From Chloroflexota bacterium (lineage in GTDB: Bacteria > Chloroflexota > Anaerolineae > Aggregatilineales > Phototrophicaceae): DNA of 48,250 nucleotides. The stretch covers positions 1 through 48,250 of the forward strand of contig JAPOWG010000051.1 in NCBI GenBank assembly GCA_026707745.1. Direction: 5' to 3'. Numbering within the stretch: the first letter of the stretch is position 1; each line of letters starts with the position of its first letter. A program made the position numbers and the translations under genes. Of the stretch, positions 1-8,181 are shown one piece after another. The notes under the pieces were generated by a model. It did no database searches. It was not told the origin of the DNA and saw only the letters and a program-made list of their open reading frames with translations.

Positions 1-330
1 AACTGCCGAAAAAACTTTTTCCCCGGCAATTGCCGCGGCGGCAACCTTTGACTTCCCGAGCTTGATTTTTGGGACTGCGCGGGGAAATCTTGGAAGCGCC
101 TCAGTCCTTCACGAAACCCGCCGGCCCCCAAGATCCCCGAAGACGGGCAACCTGCGCATTCAGAATAGGTGTCCTCGCGGCCCTCGGTGGTTAATTGTCA
201 GTCCAATTTCCTACCATGTCAGTCGCCTTATTTTGATGCAATTGTCCTGGCTATGGGGTCTGGAATTGCGACAAGCCAGGTTATGAGTTAAAAACATGGA
301 CGCGGATTAATCTTCGAAGGGCGGCTTTTG
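1..330. other. Non-coding leader region of the window
   Basis: No convincing gene is seen here. A short open frame at 62-286 has no ribosome binding site and an unbiased, arginine-rich translation, so I treat it as noise. There is a 12-bp palindrome, CGGCAATTGCCG, at 24-35, and a CCTGGCT/AGCCAGG inverted pair between about 247 and 280. Neither has a T-tract in a position that would make it a terminator. The last 15 bases carry the GAAGG-type ribosome binding site of the kinase gene that follows. Confidence 0.5.
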
Positions 331-1239
331 ATGTCGAACGCGCCTGACATTGTTGGCATTGGCGTGTGCACGGTCGATCACCTGATGACGGTGCCGTATA
401 TGCCGGGCAACAATGTCAATATGAAGGCCTCCACCTACCTGCGCCAGCCGGGCGGTCTGGCATCATGCGCCCTGGTGGCGGCGGCGCGCCTGGGGGGGCG
501 CACCAAGATCATCGCGCTCGTCGGCGACGACGCCGCCGGGCGATACATTCGCGACGAGTTGGAATGCGAGGGCGTCGACACCTCGAAGCTGATCGAGCGC
601 GCGGACAGCGAATCACATGTCTCGTTAATACTGGTGCATGAAGGGACTGGCGACCGCAGCATCATAACGCGCCCGCCCACCGGCAGGCCAATCGCACTGA
701 GCGAGATCACACGGGAGGACATAATATCCGCCAAAGTGCTCTTCATCGACGATGTCACCGAGCTGACGCTGCAAGCAGCGCGCTGGGCACAGGAAGCGAA
801 CATGAAAGTCGTCTTAGATCCCGCGCGTCCATACGCGCTCATCAAAGAAGTCCTCCCCCATGTTGATGTGCCGATCGTGCCCGAGCAATGGGCGGAGGCC
901 TGGATGCCCGGCAGCCCCCCGGAGGCTGTCGCGGAAGCCCTGTGCGCGGACGGCGCTGCAATCGCCGCGGTCACCTTGGGCGCGCGCGGATCGGTGGTTT
1001 CTTGGGAAGGCGGAACCAGGCATATTCCCGCGTTTCAAGTCGATGTGGTGGATACGACGGGCGCCGGCGATGCCTATCATGGCGCATTTATGGCGGCGCT
1101 GCTAGAAGACTGGGAAGTGCCGCGGATGGCGCGCTTTGCCGCCGCGGTCGGTTCCCTGAATTGCCGCGCCATAGGCGGTCGAACGGCCTTGCCTACGCGG
1201 CGTGAGGTCGATACTTTTCTCACACAATTTGCTAATTGA
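331..1239 (+). CDS. PfkB-family carbohydrate kinase (ribokinase-like)
   Basis: A 302-residue sugar or nucleoside kinase of the ribokinase/PfkB fold, expected to transfer phosphate from ATP to a sugar hydroxyl in the cytoplasm. The N-terminal substrate region contains the glycine pair (GG at 41-42) followed by an alanine-rich helix, then GDDAAG near 65. The family's second signature, DTTGAGD, is at residues 241-247, with Asp247 as the expected catalytic base and the GAG turn as the anion hole. The length is normal for the family. I chose ATG 331 because GAAGGGCGG lies just upstream; an in-frame TTG at 328 is the alternative. It stands alone ahead of the HU gene, so context does not identify the sugar. 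Family call is firm, substrate unknown. Confidence 0.93.
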   Translation: MSNAPDIVGIGVCTVDHLMTVPYMPGNNVNMKASTYLRQPGGLASCALVAAARLGGRTKIIALVGDDAAGRYIRDELECEGVDTSKLIERADSESHVSLILVHEGTGDRSIITRPPTGRPIALSEITREDIISAKVLFIDDVTELTLQAARWAQEANMKVVLDPARPYALIKEVLPHVDVPIVPEQWAEAWMPGSPPEAVAEALCADGAAIAAVTLGARGSVVSWEGGTRHIPAFQVDVVDTTGAGDAYHGAFMAALLEDWEVPRMARFAAAVGSLNCRAIGGRTALPTRREVDTFLTQFAN

Positions 1240-1355
1240 AAGGCAATAATTAGTCGACAATGAATTGTTAAGGGTTGATTAAGTCTTAGAAAGTTGCTAA
1301 AGCAACGTATATTGCCTGGATTTGGGCAATTAACGCCTGTTTTGGGGCGAAAATG

Positions 1356-1364
1356 TGTTATACT
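1356..1364 (+). promoter_or_regulatory. Extended -10 promoter candidate of the HU gene
   Basis: TGT followed by TATACT (TATACT at 1359-1364) makes an extended -10 element 34 nt ahead of the HU start codon. No good -35 box lies at 16-18 bp, which is tolerated by extended -10 promoters. Inferred from sequence only. Confidence 0.45.
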
Positions 1365-1398
1365 ACCGCATCAGCATTTACTTTAAGGAGCAACTAAA

Positions 1399-1671
1399 AT
1401 GAACAAAGCTGAATTGATTGGTTCAATCGCAGGGAAATCGGGTCTGAGCAAGGCAGACGCCGGTAGAGCGCTGGATGCCTTCGTGGATTCGGTTACAGAA
1501 GGTTTGTCAGGCGGGGAACGGATTGCACTGGTTGGCTTCGGCTCGTGGTCTGTTGAACAGCGTGATGCGCGTACCGGACGCAACCCGCGTACCGGGGAAG
1601 AGATTCAGATTGCTGCCAAAAAGGTCGTGAAGTTCAAAGCGGGTGCGAGCCTTTCTGATGCAGTGAACTAG
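1399..1671 (+). CDS. hup: HU family nucleoid DNA-binding protein
   Basis: A 90-residue histone-like protein that bends and compacts DNA as a dimer. The sequence begins [11 protein letters not shown], which is the usual alpha1 start. It carries the family signature around residues 46-66, [21 protein letters not shown], at the base of the DNA-embracing arms, and then the typical KKVVKFKAG strand near the C-terminus. Length is exactly that of HU. A good ribosome binding site (AAGGAG at 1384-1389) sits 9 nt ahead of ATG 1399. It is monocistronic: a promoter candidate precedes it and a hairpin follows. Confidence 0.97.
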   Translation: MNKAELIGSIAGKSGLSKADAGRALDAFVDSVTEGLSGGERIALVGFGSWSVEQRDARTGRNPRTGEEIQIAAKKVVKFKAGASLSDAVN

Positions 1672-1690
1672 GCACAACGCGAAATTATTT

Positions 1691-1715
1691 GGGGACATGC
1701 CAAAGGCGTGTCCCC
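1691..1715. terminator. Hairpin between convergent genes, possible bidirectional terminator
   Basis: GGGGACATGCC (1691-1701) pairs with GGCGTGTCCCC (1705-1715) across an AAA loop, giving an 11-bp stem with one G-T wobble. It lies 19 nt after the HU stop and faces a gene on the other strand. Neither flank has a strong T-tract, so termination is likely but not certain. Confidence 0.55.
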
Positions 1716-1803
1716 ATTGAAAATACTTATTGCTGCAACAACGCGCCGGGGACTTCCCGGCGATTCTTTTGTCCCGACTACAACCAAAGCATGGAATATT
1801 GAA

Positions 1804-2622
1804 CTAAAGAAGGCCGGCACCCCGCAAGAACTGGATGCTCCCGGGCAACTCCTGAAAGATTTGCCGCGCGCGTTCAGGGTTGTCAGTTGCTTCAAGGCCT
1901 TCCAGGACCAACCAACCGTCGAATGCCATCTCGGTCAAAGCTTCGCCGATCGCTAAGAATGGCAGAATGCCCTGCCCGGGCAGCCGCCGGTTGTTCTCTG
2001 ACAGGTAGATAAGGCCGATGTCGTGATTGTGCTCGCGCAGCGCAGTCAGCAGATTCTCTTCTTCCAAAGCCATGTGATAAAGATTTGCGGCGACGGTGAT
2101 CTTGGGATGATCGTCGACCTGGCGCCTAAAGTAGGCGGCTTGGTCGAGCCGCGTGATGAACGCTGTTTCGTAATGGTTGAGCGGTTGCAGCGCGAGCTGA
2201 ACGTCCATGGCGTCGCAAAGATCTGAGACACCGCGCAGCAGCCAAATCAGCAATTCTTTCTGCAATTCCATCGGGGAAGCGTAAGGCGTTAAATCCGGCA
2301 GATCGGTTTCGCCACACTGCGGCACAAAGGTGACATAATCCGCTTCCAGATCGAAGGCGCAAGTTAGCGCCTCTCGCAAGGCATCGACGGCACCCGCGCG
2401 CCGATCCATATCCGCCGACAAGCAGCCATCTTGCCGTCCCATGTTGATGCCGCTGGCCTTGATACCGTTGGCGTCCAGCGCTTCGGCGATCCGCGGCAAA
2501 CGCGCGTCGAGGTCCTCGGCGGGGAATTCGACGGCGTCAATGTTCAAGTGCCCGGCCGCGGCAAGGCGTTCCTCGACTGTTTTGCCCGGCAGCAAGCCTT
2601 CTTGAATGGAGAGCTTCGGCAT
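1804..2622 (-). CDS. Sugar phosphate isomerase/epimerase-like TIM barrel protein
   Basis: A 272-residue protein of the xylose-isomerase-like/AP endonuclease 2 TIM-barrel superfamily. These are metal-dependent enzymes that isomerise or epimerise sugars. Supporting features are the opening strand with EGLLPGKTVEERLAAAG, the VEFP strand end at about residues 32-35, the YVTFVPQCG strand and the LALQPLNHYET segment, which in this family carries metal-binding acidic and histidine residues. It starts 3 nt after the stop codon of the MoxR gene, so the two are probably translationally coupled. The family is clear from overall pattern, but specific activity is not. An inactive member of the fold is possible, since not all canonical metal ligands are obvious. 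Confidence 0.8.
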   Translation of the reverse strand: MPKLSIQEGLLPGKTVEERLAAAGHLNIDAVEFPAEDLDARLPRIAEALDANGIKASGINMGRQDGCLSADMDRRAGAVDALREALTCAFDLEADYVTFVPQCGETDLPDLTPYASPMELQKELLIWLLRGVSDLCDAMDVQLALQPLNHYETAFITRLDQAAYFRRQVDDHPKITVAANLYHMALEEENLLTALREHNHDIGLIYLSENNRRLPGQGILPFLAIGEALTEMAFDGWLVLEGLEATDNPERARQIFQELPGSIQFLRGAGLL

Positions 2623-2625
2623 GGT

Positions 2626-3627
2626 CTAGCTCGCTTTCCTGGGCACCGACTTCAGGACGTCGGCAATGAGATCGTCGGTGCGCAGCCCTTCGGCTTGCCC
2701 TTCAAAGTTGAGCAGGATGCGGTGGCGAAGGGCGGCCGGGGCGACCGCGCCCACATCATCGAAGGAAACGTTATAGCGCCCTTCCAGCAAGGCATTGATT
2801 TTGGCGCCGATTATGAGCGCTTGGGCGCCGCGCGGGCTGGCGCCGTAGCGGGCATAATCGCGTAGCATTTGCGTGGCTTCCGGGCTTTCGGGATGGGTGG
2901 CGACGATGATACGCGCAACGTATTCGCTGACGTGGGTCGGTATCGGCGCGCTAAGGGCAAGCTGACCCATGCTGATTACTTCTTCGCCGTCCGCGACTTT
3001 CCCCGCCTGGGGCATTTCGACGCCGGTGGTGCGATCCAGGATTGTGACCAGGTCGTCGACACTGGGGAACTTGACATCGACCTTGAAAAGAAAACGGTCC
3101 AGTTGGGCCTCTGGCAGGGGATAAGTGCCTTCCATTTCCAGCGGATTCTGTGTTGCCAGCACAAAGAAAGGCATGCGCAGGTCATATCGGCGTCCGGCGA
3201 CGGTAACTGTCTTTTCTTGCATGGCTTCCAGCATGGCGGATTGCGTTTTGGGCGTAGCGCGGTTGATCTCGTCCGCCAGCACCAGATTGGCAAAGATAGG
3301 ACCGGCCTGGAAGCGAAACTCGCGACGACCGTCTTCCGTTTCCTCCAAAATGTCGGTGCCGACGATATCGGCTGGCATCAAATCGGGGGTGAACTGGATG
3401 CGCGAAAACTTGAGATCGAGAACATCGCCCAAGGTGCGGATCAGCATGGTTTTGCCTAGACCCGGCACTCCCTCCAGCAAGGCATGCCCACCCGCCAGAA
3501 CGCAGATGATGGCGCTGCGCACGACCTCGTGCTGACCGACGATGACTTTGCCCACTTCCGCTTCAATGTTACGGGCGATTTCACCAAATTTCTCCAAACC
3601 GATTTCTGCTGCGTTCGCCTGGCTCAT
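2626..3627 (-). CDS. MoxR family AAA+ ATPase
   Basis: A 333-residue AAA+ ATPase of the MoxR group. These are chaperone-like machines that help fold or insert metal cofactors into partner proteins, often ones with von Willebrand A domains. Walker A is GVPGLGKT at residues 53-60 and Walker B ends with Asp119-Glu120 in LVLADEINRA. The sensor segment with FVLATQNPLE and the lid helix region PRGAQALI are also present. Length is typical. MoxR genes usually sit with DUF58 and VWA-domain genes; here the only partner is a downstream sugar isomerase-like gene 3 nt away, which is unusual. ATG 3627 has AAGG about 11 nt upstream, a modest ribosome binding site. Confidence 0.93.
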   Translation of the reverse strand: MSQANAAEIGLEKFGEIARNIEAEVGKVIVGQHEVVRSAIICVLAGGHALLEGVPGLGKTMLIRTLGDVLDLKFSRIQFTPDLMPADIVGTDILEETEDGRREFRFQAGPIFANLVLADEINRATPKTQSAMLEAMQEKTVTVAGRRYDLRMPFFVLATQNPLEMEGTYPLPEAQLDRFLFKVDVKFPSVDDLVTILDRTTGVEMPQAGKVADGEEVISMGQLALSAPIPTHVSEYVARIIVATHPESPEATQMLRDYARYGASPRGAQALIIGAKINALLEGRYNVSFDDVGAVAPAALRHRILLNFEGQAEGLRTDDLIADVLKSVPRKAS

Positions 3628-3854
3628 GTATGTTTTGCCTTGATCCCTCGTTGCTGGCAGTGGCAGGCATTATAAGCCAAAACGCGGTCTTTCGTGAGGT
3701 GAGACTTGCGACGGGAGTGGCAATTTTCAAGGGCTTGACGCTTTTGCCGGGCGCACTGACAGCCATTTCAACCACCGAGGACGCCTAGGGCACAGAGATT
3801 CTTCTGAAAATGACGCTAGGGAAATATCATCGGCATTTATCACTCTTCTTTTCT

Positions 3855-3940
3855 AATAAACCCCCTTGCTCATGCAAGGAGCGGGTTTGTTATTGTGTGT
3901 GAGCGCGGCAGACTTTCTCGCTGCCGCCGAGCGGCTGCGA
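3855..3940 (+). repeat. Two-hairpin dispersed repeat, copy A
   Basis: Member of a seven-copy family in this window. Hairpin 1 is CCTTGC-TCAT-GCAAGG (3864-3879), enclosed by AAACCC/GGGTTT at 3858-3863 and 3883-3888. The core TGTGTGAGCGCG follows. Hairpin 2 is GCGGCAG (3905-3911) with CTGCCGC (3921-3927), then GAGCGGCTG. It lies between two minus-strand genes in plus orientation. The rest of the 3628-3964 gap shows only a degenerate ACCACCGAGG / CACAGAG stretch near 3770-3795 and no gene. Confidence 0.8.
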
Positions 3941-3964
3941 CAAGCTGTGCTGGAATCGGAGGGC

Positions 3965-5215
3965 TTAGTCGCCGAGAGCCAGTAGCGCCAGCGCCTTTTC
4001 GGCCCGCGGCGCAGCGCTGATGCGCGTTTCCTTCTCACCGACCCGCGCCATACAATGCGTCGTCTCGGCGACCCAGCAGAGCCCGTCGTCGGAAACCTGC
4101 CGATAGCGCCTTTCCAGCAGATGCTGATAGCCCTGGGCGAATTCTCCCGCGTCATTCGGCGAATCCCATTTTTGGTATATTACCCATATCAGTCGATCAT
4201 CCGCTTCGTTGGTGAATACACGCATGCGGTCGCCGCCCCATCCACTGGCGAGATCATCGGCCTGGAACTCGGCGAGATAGACACCCAAATGCTGGCGCAA
4301 GAAGAATTCGCCGACCGGTCCGTCATAGGCCCTTCGCCATTCAGCGCCGATGATCTCGCCGTGATCAGGCATGCTGACAGGCATGGCGCTTTCCCCGGCC
4401 AAGTAGCGCTGCGGATGGTAGATTTGTTCGGTCGTCTGCGGTGGATTATCGCGAAGCGCTTCGTTGACGCCTTCCCAGCCTAGCTCAGCGACTATTTCCG
4501 CTATGAAGAGATAGCCTTGCCGGTAGGGGAACTCTATCGCATCGATGATAACGGGGGGTATTACCGGATCGGACTCCGGTTCCCGAACCGCGGAATAGGC
4601 GCGATTAACGGCATCCGAGTCCACATCGCTCAGCCGTCGCAAGAAGTCAATCATGATGTAGTTGGCATCGCCTTCGAATAGCGCGTGTATTGCCAGACGG
4701 CGATCGCGGTTGCCGTCCTTATTGGCGTCGTCGATGATGCGTTCAAGGTCGAAGTGCTGGTCTTGAAGGGCATGAACGATTTCGTGGGCATAAATTACCT
4801 GCTGAGGGATCGTCAAGGCGTCGAGGGGGCCATCTTCGGCGCGGACGACTATGTTGACGCTCCCGTTAATGATATTGTAATAACCGCCAATCCAGGTTAA
4901 CCAGAAATCTCGCAGAGCAGCTTCCAGATCCAGTCCCGGTGGAGCGAGATCGAGAGCCCGCAAGAATACCAGATCTATTCCAAGCTGCTCCGGTGGGTAG
5001 TCCTCCAGAAAACGACGCTTTAGGAAAGCTTTCAGTTCGATCCCCGAAGGAAAGATCAAAGGCGCTTCTACCAACAGATCCAATTCTCGCCGTTCAATGA
5101 CCTGTTGCTGGATTTCCAGGAGTTGCTCGCGCATCGCCTCGGTGACACCGTCTTGGGCGAAGGCAGATGTTACGGCGAAAAATAAGAGCGATGCGATGAA
5201 CAAGAACTTGCGCAT
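3965..5215 (-). CDS. Secreted HExxH metalloprotease-like protein
   Basis: A 416-residue protein with a Sec signal peptide (MRKFLFIASLLFFAVTSAFA, cleavage expected after AFA). A zinc-protease-like motif, HEIVH, lies at residues 144-148 in YAHEIVHALQDQHF. Glu181 in the downstream FEGDA motif fits the third ligand of gluzincin-type peptidases. From this I infer an exported zinc peptidase; I do not recognise a named family. ATG 5215 was chosen because it starts the signal peptide; the frame is open upstream to 5377, but that extension is not signal-like. The gene is monocistronic, flanked by repeat-bearing gaps. Catalytic role inferred, substrate unknown. Confidence 0.75.
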   Translation of the reverse strand: MRKFLFIASLLFFAVTSAFAQDGVTEAMREQLLEIQQQVIERRELDLLVEAPLIFPSGIELKAFLKRRFLEDYPPEQLGIDLVFLRALDLAPPGLDLEAALRDFWLTWIGGYYNIINGSVNIVVRAEDGPLDALTIPQQVIYAHEIVHALQDQHFDLERIIDDANKDGNRDRRLAIHALFEGDANYIMIDFLRRLSDVDSDAVNRAYSAVREPESDPVIPPVIIDAIEFPYRQGYLFIAEIVAELGWEGVNEALRDNPPQTTEQIYHPQRYLAGESAMPVSMPDHGEIIGAEWRRAYDGPVGEFFLRQHLGVYLAEFQADDLASGWGGDRMRVFTNEADDRLIWVIYQKWDSPNDAGEFAQGYQHLLERRYRQVSDDGLCWVAETTHCMARVGEKETRISAAPRAEKALALLALGD

Positions 5216-5571
5216 GGCCTGTCCTGCAAGAACGAACGTTGACGAGCGATGCAAGTGAAAGCTTATCTTAGTGCAGCGAAGTACTTTTGCGAAGGTAGCA
5301 AATAGCAAGCGCAGAGCAATCGCAGCAGATTTTTTCTTAACCACCGAGACCACCGAGATAAACCTCTTAACCGCCAAATCTGGAGGCAGTGCAGGGGCGT
5401 TTGACGGTCAGTGTTGACGCGGCCCGCTGAAACACCCACAGACAGACAGGATATATTCGCGGGCGGCTCGCGAGCCGCCCCTACATCTCGGTAGATATAT
5501 GTGACATTCGAAACATAATTGGTTCTGGCGCGATCGCTCTGGATAGCGCGGAATAATCGCTGCGTATAGAC
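5216..5571. other. Intergenic region with palindrome and short repeats
   Basis: No gene is seen. It holds a degenerate ACCACCGAGACCACCGAG stretch near 5340-5357, of the same kind as those near 3770 and 46240, and a perfect 20-bp palindrome at 5461-5480 followed by CCTAC. Confidence 0.5.
5461..5480. repeat. GC-rich palindromic repeat (GGGCGGCTCG/CGAGCCGCCC)
   Basis: Perfect 20-bp inverted repeat followed by CCTAC. The same GGGCGGCTC.../...GAGCCGCCC unit with a flanking CCTAC or GTAGG occurs at 24991-25014, and a relative occurs twice at 46711-46780. It is a small dispersed palindrome, here about 125 bp upstream of the recombinase gene. Confidence 0.75.
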
Positions 5572-5604
5572 ATGCTATACTGGAATGACTGGGGGGATCT
5601 ACAA

Positions 5605-6696
5605 GTGATAGCATTGTCCGACGAAGCAAAGCAAAGGCTGTGGCGGGACAATTATGCTATGCTGATGCCGGGCGATCCCAGCAAGGACGAAAAATCGCGG
5701 CTCGGCTTTTACATCGACTGGCTGGGGGAAACCAAGCGCAGTTGGTATCAGCCTGATCTAAAAGCTTATCGAGACTATCTGCTATTCGAACGGACGCGCC
5801 TCGACAAAAAGGGCGCGCGCAAATCCGCTACTTTGTCGCCGCAAACTGTGCTGGCGCATTTGGCAACGATTCGCGGACGCTATGCCGCGCTGACCCGCAG
5901 CAACGAGATGCGCGACCTGCTCTTTGAATTGGTCAATCCCGATGACAGCGAAGCCGAGCAGCGCGCCATGGTTGACGAGTTCTTCATCCGCATGATGAAT
6001 GATGTACACCCGGCGGCCGCTACGGTCAAGCTGGTCGCCAAGCAAGACAGCGCCGATAGCGAACACCTGCGCCTGAAGCCTTATCAGGTCAGCGCCTTGA
6101 TTCAAGCGCCGGGCATCGCCAATCTGCGCGGGCTGCGCGATACGGCGCTGATGACCTTGATGGTCTGCACGGGGATACGCGCGGCGGAGGCGGCGGCGCT
6201 GCAAGTTGACGATCTGCGACAGCATTTGGGCGGCGAACTTTCATTGCGCGTGCGCGAGGGCAAGGGAGCGAAGCAGCGGCTCATCCCTTATGGTCCGCTC
6301 AATTGGTGCCTTATGTATGTCGATGCCTGGCTGGGGCGCGCCGAGATCAGTCTCGGATTCGTCTTCCGCGGCATCCGGCGCGGCGGCAAAACCGTGCGTC
6401 CGACCGGCATCGGCGCCTGGACGGTCAACGATATCATGAATTGCTATGCCATCAGCATTGATGGCGCTTTGCGAGCGGTCAAGCCGCATGATCTGCGCCG
6501 GACCTACGCGCGCAACGCCTATGACTATGGCATGGACCTGGAGCGGATACGGCAAAACCTGGGGCATAGCAATTTGGGGACCACGCAGACTTATATCGGC
6601 GAATTGGATGGCCGGGATCGTCACCCGCCGGATATGTTCAGCCCGCCGCATGATCCGCATATCTTGGACATGCTGGTCAGAGCCGAACTGGACTAG
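5605..6696 (+). CDS. Tyrosine recombinase / phage-type integrase
   Basis: A 363-residue site-specific recombinase with all catalytic residues visible. They are Arg192 in CTGIRAAEAA, Lys220 in EGKGAKQR, His295 and Arg298 in HDLRRTYARN, His321 in LGHSNLGTT, and the nucleophile Tyr330 in TYIGE. The N-terminal 120 residues form the helical core-binding domain. I chose GTG 5605 because a GGGGGGAT ribosome-binding stretch lies 7 nt upstream; an ATG at 5572 is in frame but has no such site. No excisionase, phage genes or att-type direct repeats were recognised, so it looks like a solitary or integron/XerC-like recombinase. Its stop codon overlaps the ribosome binding site of the next gene. Confidence 0.92.
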   Translation: MIALSDEAKQRLWRDNYAMLMPGDPSKDEKSRLGFYIDWLGETKRSWYQPDLKAYRDYLLFERTRLDKKGARKSATLSPQTVLAHLATIRGRYAALTRSNEMRDLLFELVNPDDSEAEQRAMVDEFFIRMMNDVHPAAATVKLVAKQDSADSEHLRLKPYQVSALIQAPGIANLRGLRDTALMTLMVCTGIRAAEAAALQVDDLRQHLGGELSLRVREGKGAKQRLIPYGPLNWCLMYVDAWLGRAEISLGFVFRGIRRGGKTVRPTGIGAWTVNDIMNCYAISIDGALRAVKPHDLRRTYARNAYDYGMDLERIRQNLGHSNLGTTQTYIGELDGRDRHPPDMFSPPHDPHILDMLVRAELD

Positions 6697-6706
6697 GAGT
6701 TTCATT

Positions 6707-8131
6707 ATGCGGCTGGTTTTTTCGCTTGCCTTGTTGATGCTCGCTGTCAGTCTCGTCGTTGCCAAAGACATCTACGGACCGGATCACGAGGGCATGAATC
6801 GCACATTGTGGAGCGCTGACGGCGAGCAGTTTGCCACTTGGGGATGGAGCCCCTATGTTTATGTCTGGCGGGACAGCGATGGCTTGCTGCTGTTGGAACT
6901 GGATCATCGTCCCATCATGAGCTGGGCCCCGGATCAATATTTCGTCGCTCCGAATGCCTACATATCCGATGTGCATTGGTCCGAAGATGGCGAGCTGATC
7001 CTGACACGCGCCTATCCGCAACGCCGGGACAAGTATGTCCATCAACAAGCTTGGTCTGCCGAGACCGGTGAACTGCTCTATACATACGTGATTAAAGCTT
7101 TTCATCCACATGGATTGAACCGCAACCTTCACAAGGTCATCAAAGCCGACGCTCTCGTCTTCACATGGGCAGAAGAACGGCTCGCCTTGGTCGATATCAA
7201 TCCAGAATCCGAGACCGTTGGCGAGACGCTTACTGAAGTCGACTTCGGCGGCAAAACGATTGTGGATTTGAGATGGAGCGAGGACGCTTCGACGGCCTTG
7301 CTGAAGCTGCGCGACGATGGCAAGCGCTACTGTGATACCTGCAAGACTTGGTTCAAACTGGTGGATACTGACCTGTCGTCCGATTCATTTGGCGCAACGC
7401 TTTGGCAGACGATAACGGCAGTGGGCGGGCAGTCATACATCTGGCCGAAGGACGCGACTCTTCTTGCGATCCATAGCGCGGACAAGATCGAGCTTTGGGA
7501 TTTAGATCCATCTTCAATTGACTTCGGCGCATCCTTGTTGCACATCAAGCTCGAACACAAATGGTTTCACAGTTTGCTTCTGGACACAGACGCTCGGCAT
7601 TTGATCGTCGTCGAGCAGAACAACATGGATTATATCGAGGGAGCGCATCCCGACGCCAATCCACAGTGTCTTGACGAGAACTGTGAATATCATATCGGCA
7701 TCTGGGATGTTGATCCAATGTCACCCGGATTTGGCGAGCGAGCGCTTTATTTCGTGCATCATTTTCCAGACAACGATTCCCGCAACCGTGTGCAGATTAA
7801 TGCGTCAAGGAGTCAACTGCATGTTTTGACTTTTACCTTGCTTTCAAGGGACCCGACCTGGGAATGGCAGGAGGAGTTGACCGCGTACGATCTATGGAGC
7901 GGAGACCGGGTCGAAGCACAGGACATCCTGCCAGAACCGGAGACGACTCCAGATGATGGCCGAGAGTTTCCGGATGTTGATCGCAGCAATATTCCGGAGG
8001 ACTTTTATCCAATCGCAGTAAATCCGGCGGGTACCAAGGTGATGACAATGAACTGCGAGGTTTTCCCGTGCATTTACTTCATTTTTGATCTGGGGACGGG
8101 CGAGTGGTTGTTGCCCAGACTGCTTGGCTAG
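6707..8131 (+). CDS. Secreted WD40-like beta-propeller protein
   Basis: A 474-residue exported protein starting with a clear signal peptide (MRLVFSLALLMLAVSLVVA, then KDIYG). Repeated blade-like segments follow the pattern 'WSxDG...W' and 'hxLWDLDP': for example LWSADGEQFATWG, VHWSEDGELILTR, LRWSEDASTALL, IELWDLDPSS and IGIWDVDPMS. These are typical of WD40-like propellers. ATG 6707 has AGGAG at 6695-6699, overlapping the integrase TAG, so it is transcribed and probably translated together with the recombinase. The open frame extends upstream into the integrase gene in another phase, but that part is not real coding. Function is unknown; the propeller suggests binding, not catalysis. Confidence 0.85.
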   Translation: MRLVFSLALLMLAVSLVVAKDIYGPDHEGMNRTLWSADGEQFATWGWSPYVYVWRDSDGLLLLELDHRPIMSWAPDQYFVAPNAYISDVHWSEDGELILTRAYPQRRDKYVHQQAWSAETGELLYTYVIKAFHPHGLNRNLHKVIKADALVFTWAEERLALVDINPESETVGETLTEVDFGGKTIVDLRWSEDASTALLKLRDDGKRYCDTCKTWFKLVDTDLSSDSFGATLWQTITAVGGQSYIWPKDATLLAIHSADKIELWDLDPSSIDFGASLLHIKLEHKWFHSLLLDTDARHLIVVEQNNMDYIEGAHPDANPQCLDENCEYHIGIWDVDPMSPGFGERALYFVHHFPDNDSRNRVQINASRSQLHVLTFTLLSRDPTWEWQEELTAYDLWSGDRVEAQDILPEPETTPDDGREFPDVDRSNIPEDFYPIAVNPAGTKVMTMNCEVFPCIYFIFDLGTGEWLLPRLLG

Positions 8132-8181
8132 ACAAGCCACTCGACGCCGGTAGCGCATCCACTATAACAGGGGTCGCAACA

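Noticed and set aside
62..286. 74-codon open frame on the plus strand
   Set aside because: No ribosome binding site, arginine/proline-rich low-complexity translation and no family resemblance.
6446..6706. Upstream extension of the propeller gene inside the integrase
   Set aside because: It overlaps a conserved integrase region in another phase; the signal peptide and ribosome binding site define ATG 6707.
5605..8131. Integrase region considered as a prophage or integrative element
   Set aside because: No phage structural genes, excisionase, tRNA target or flanking direct repeats were found.
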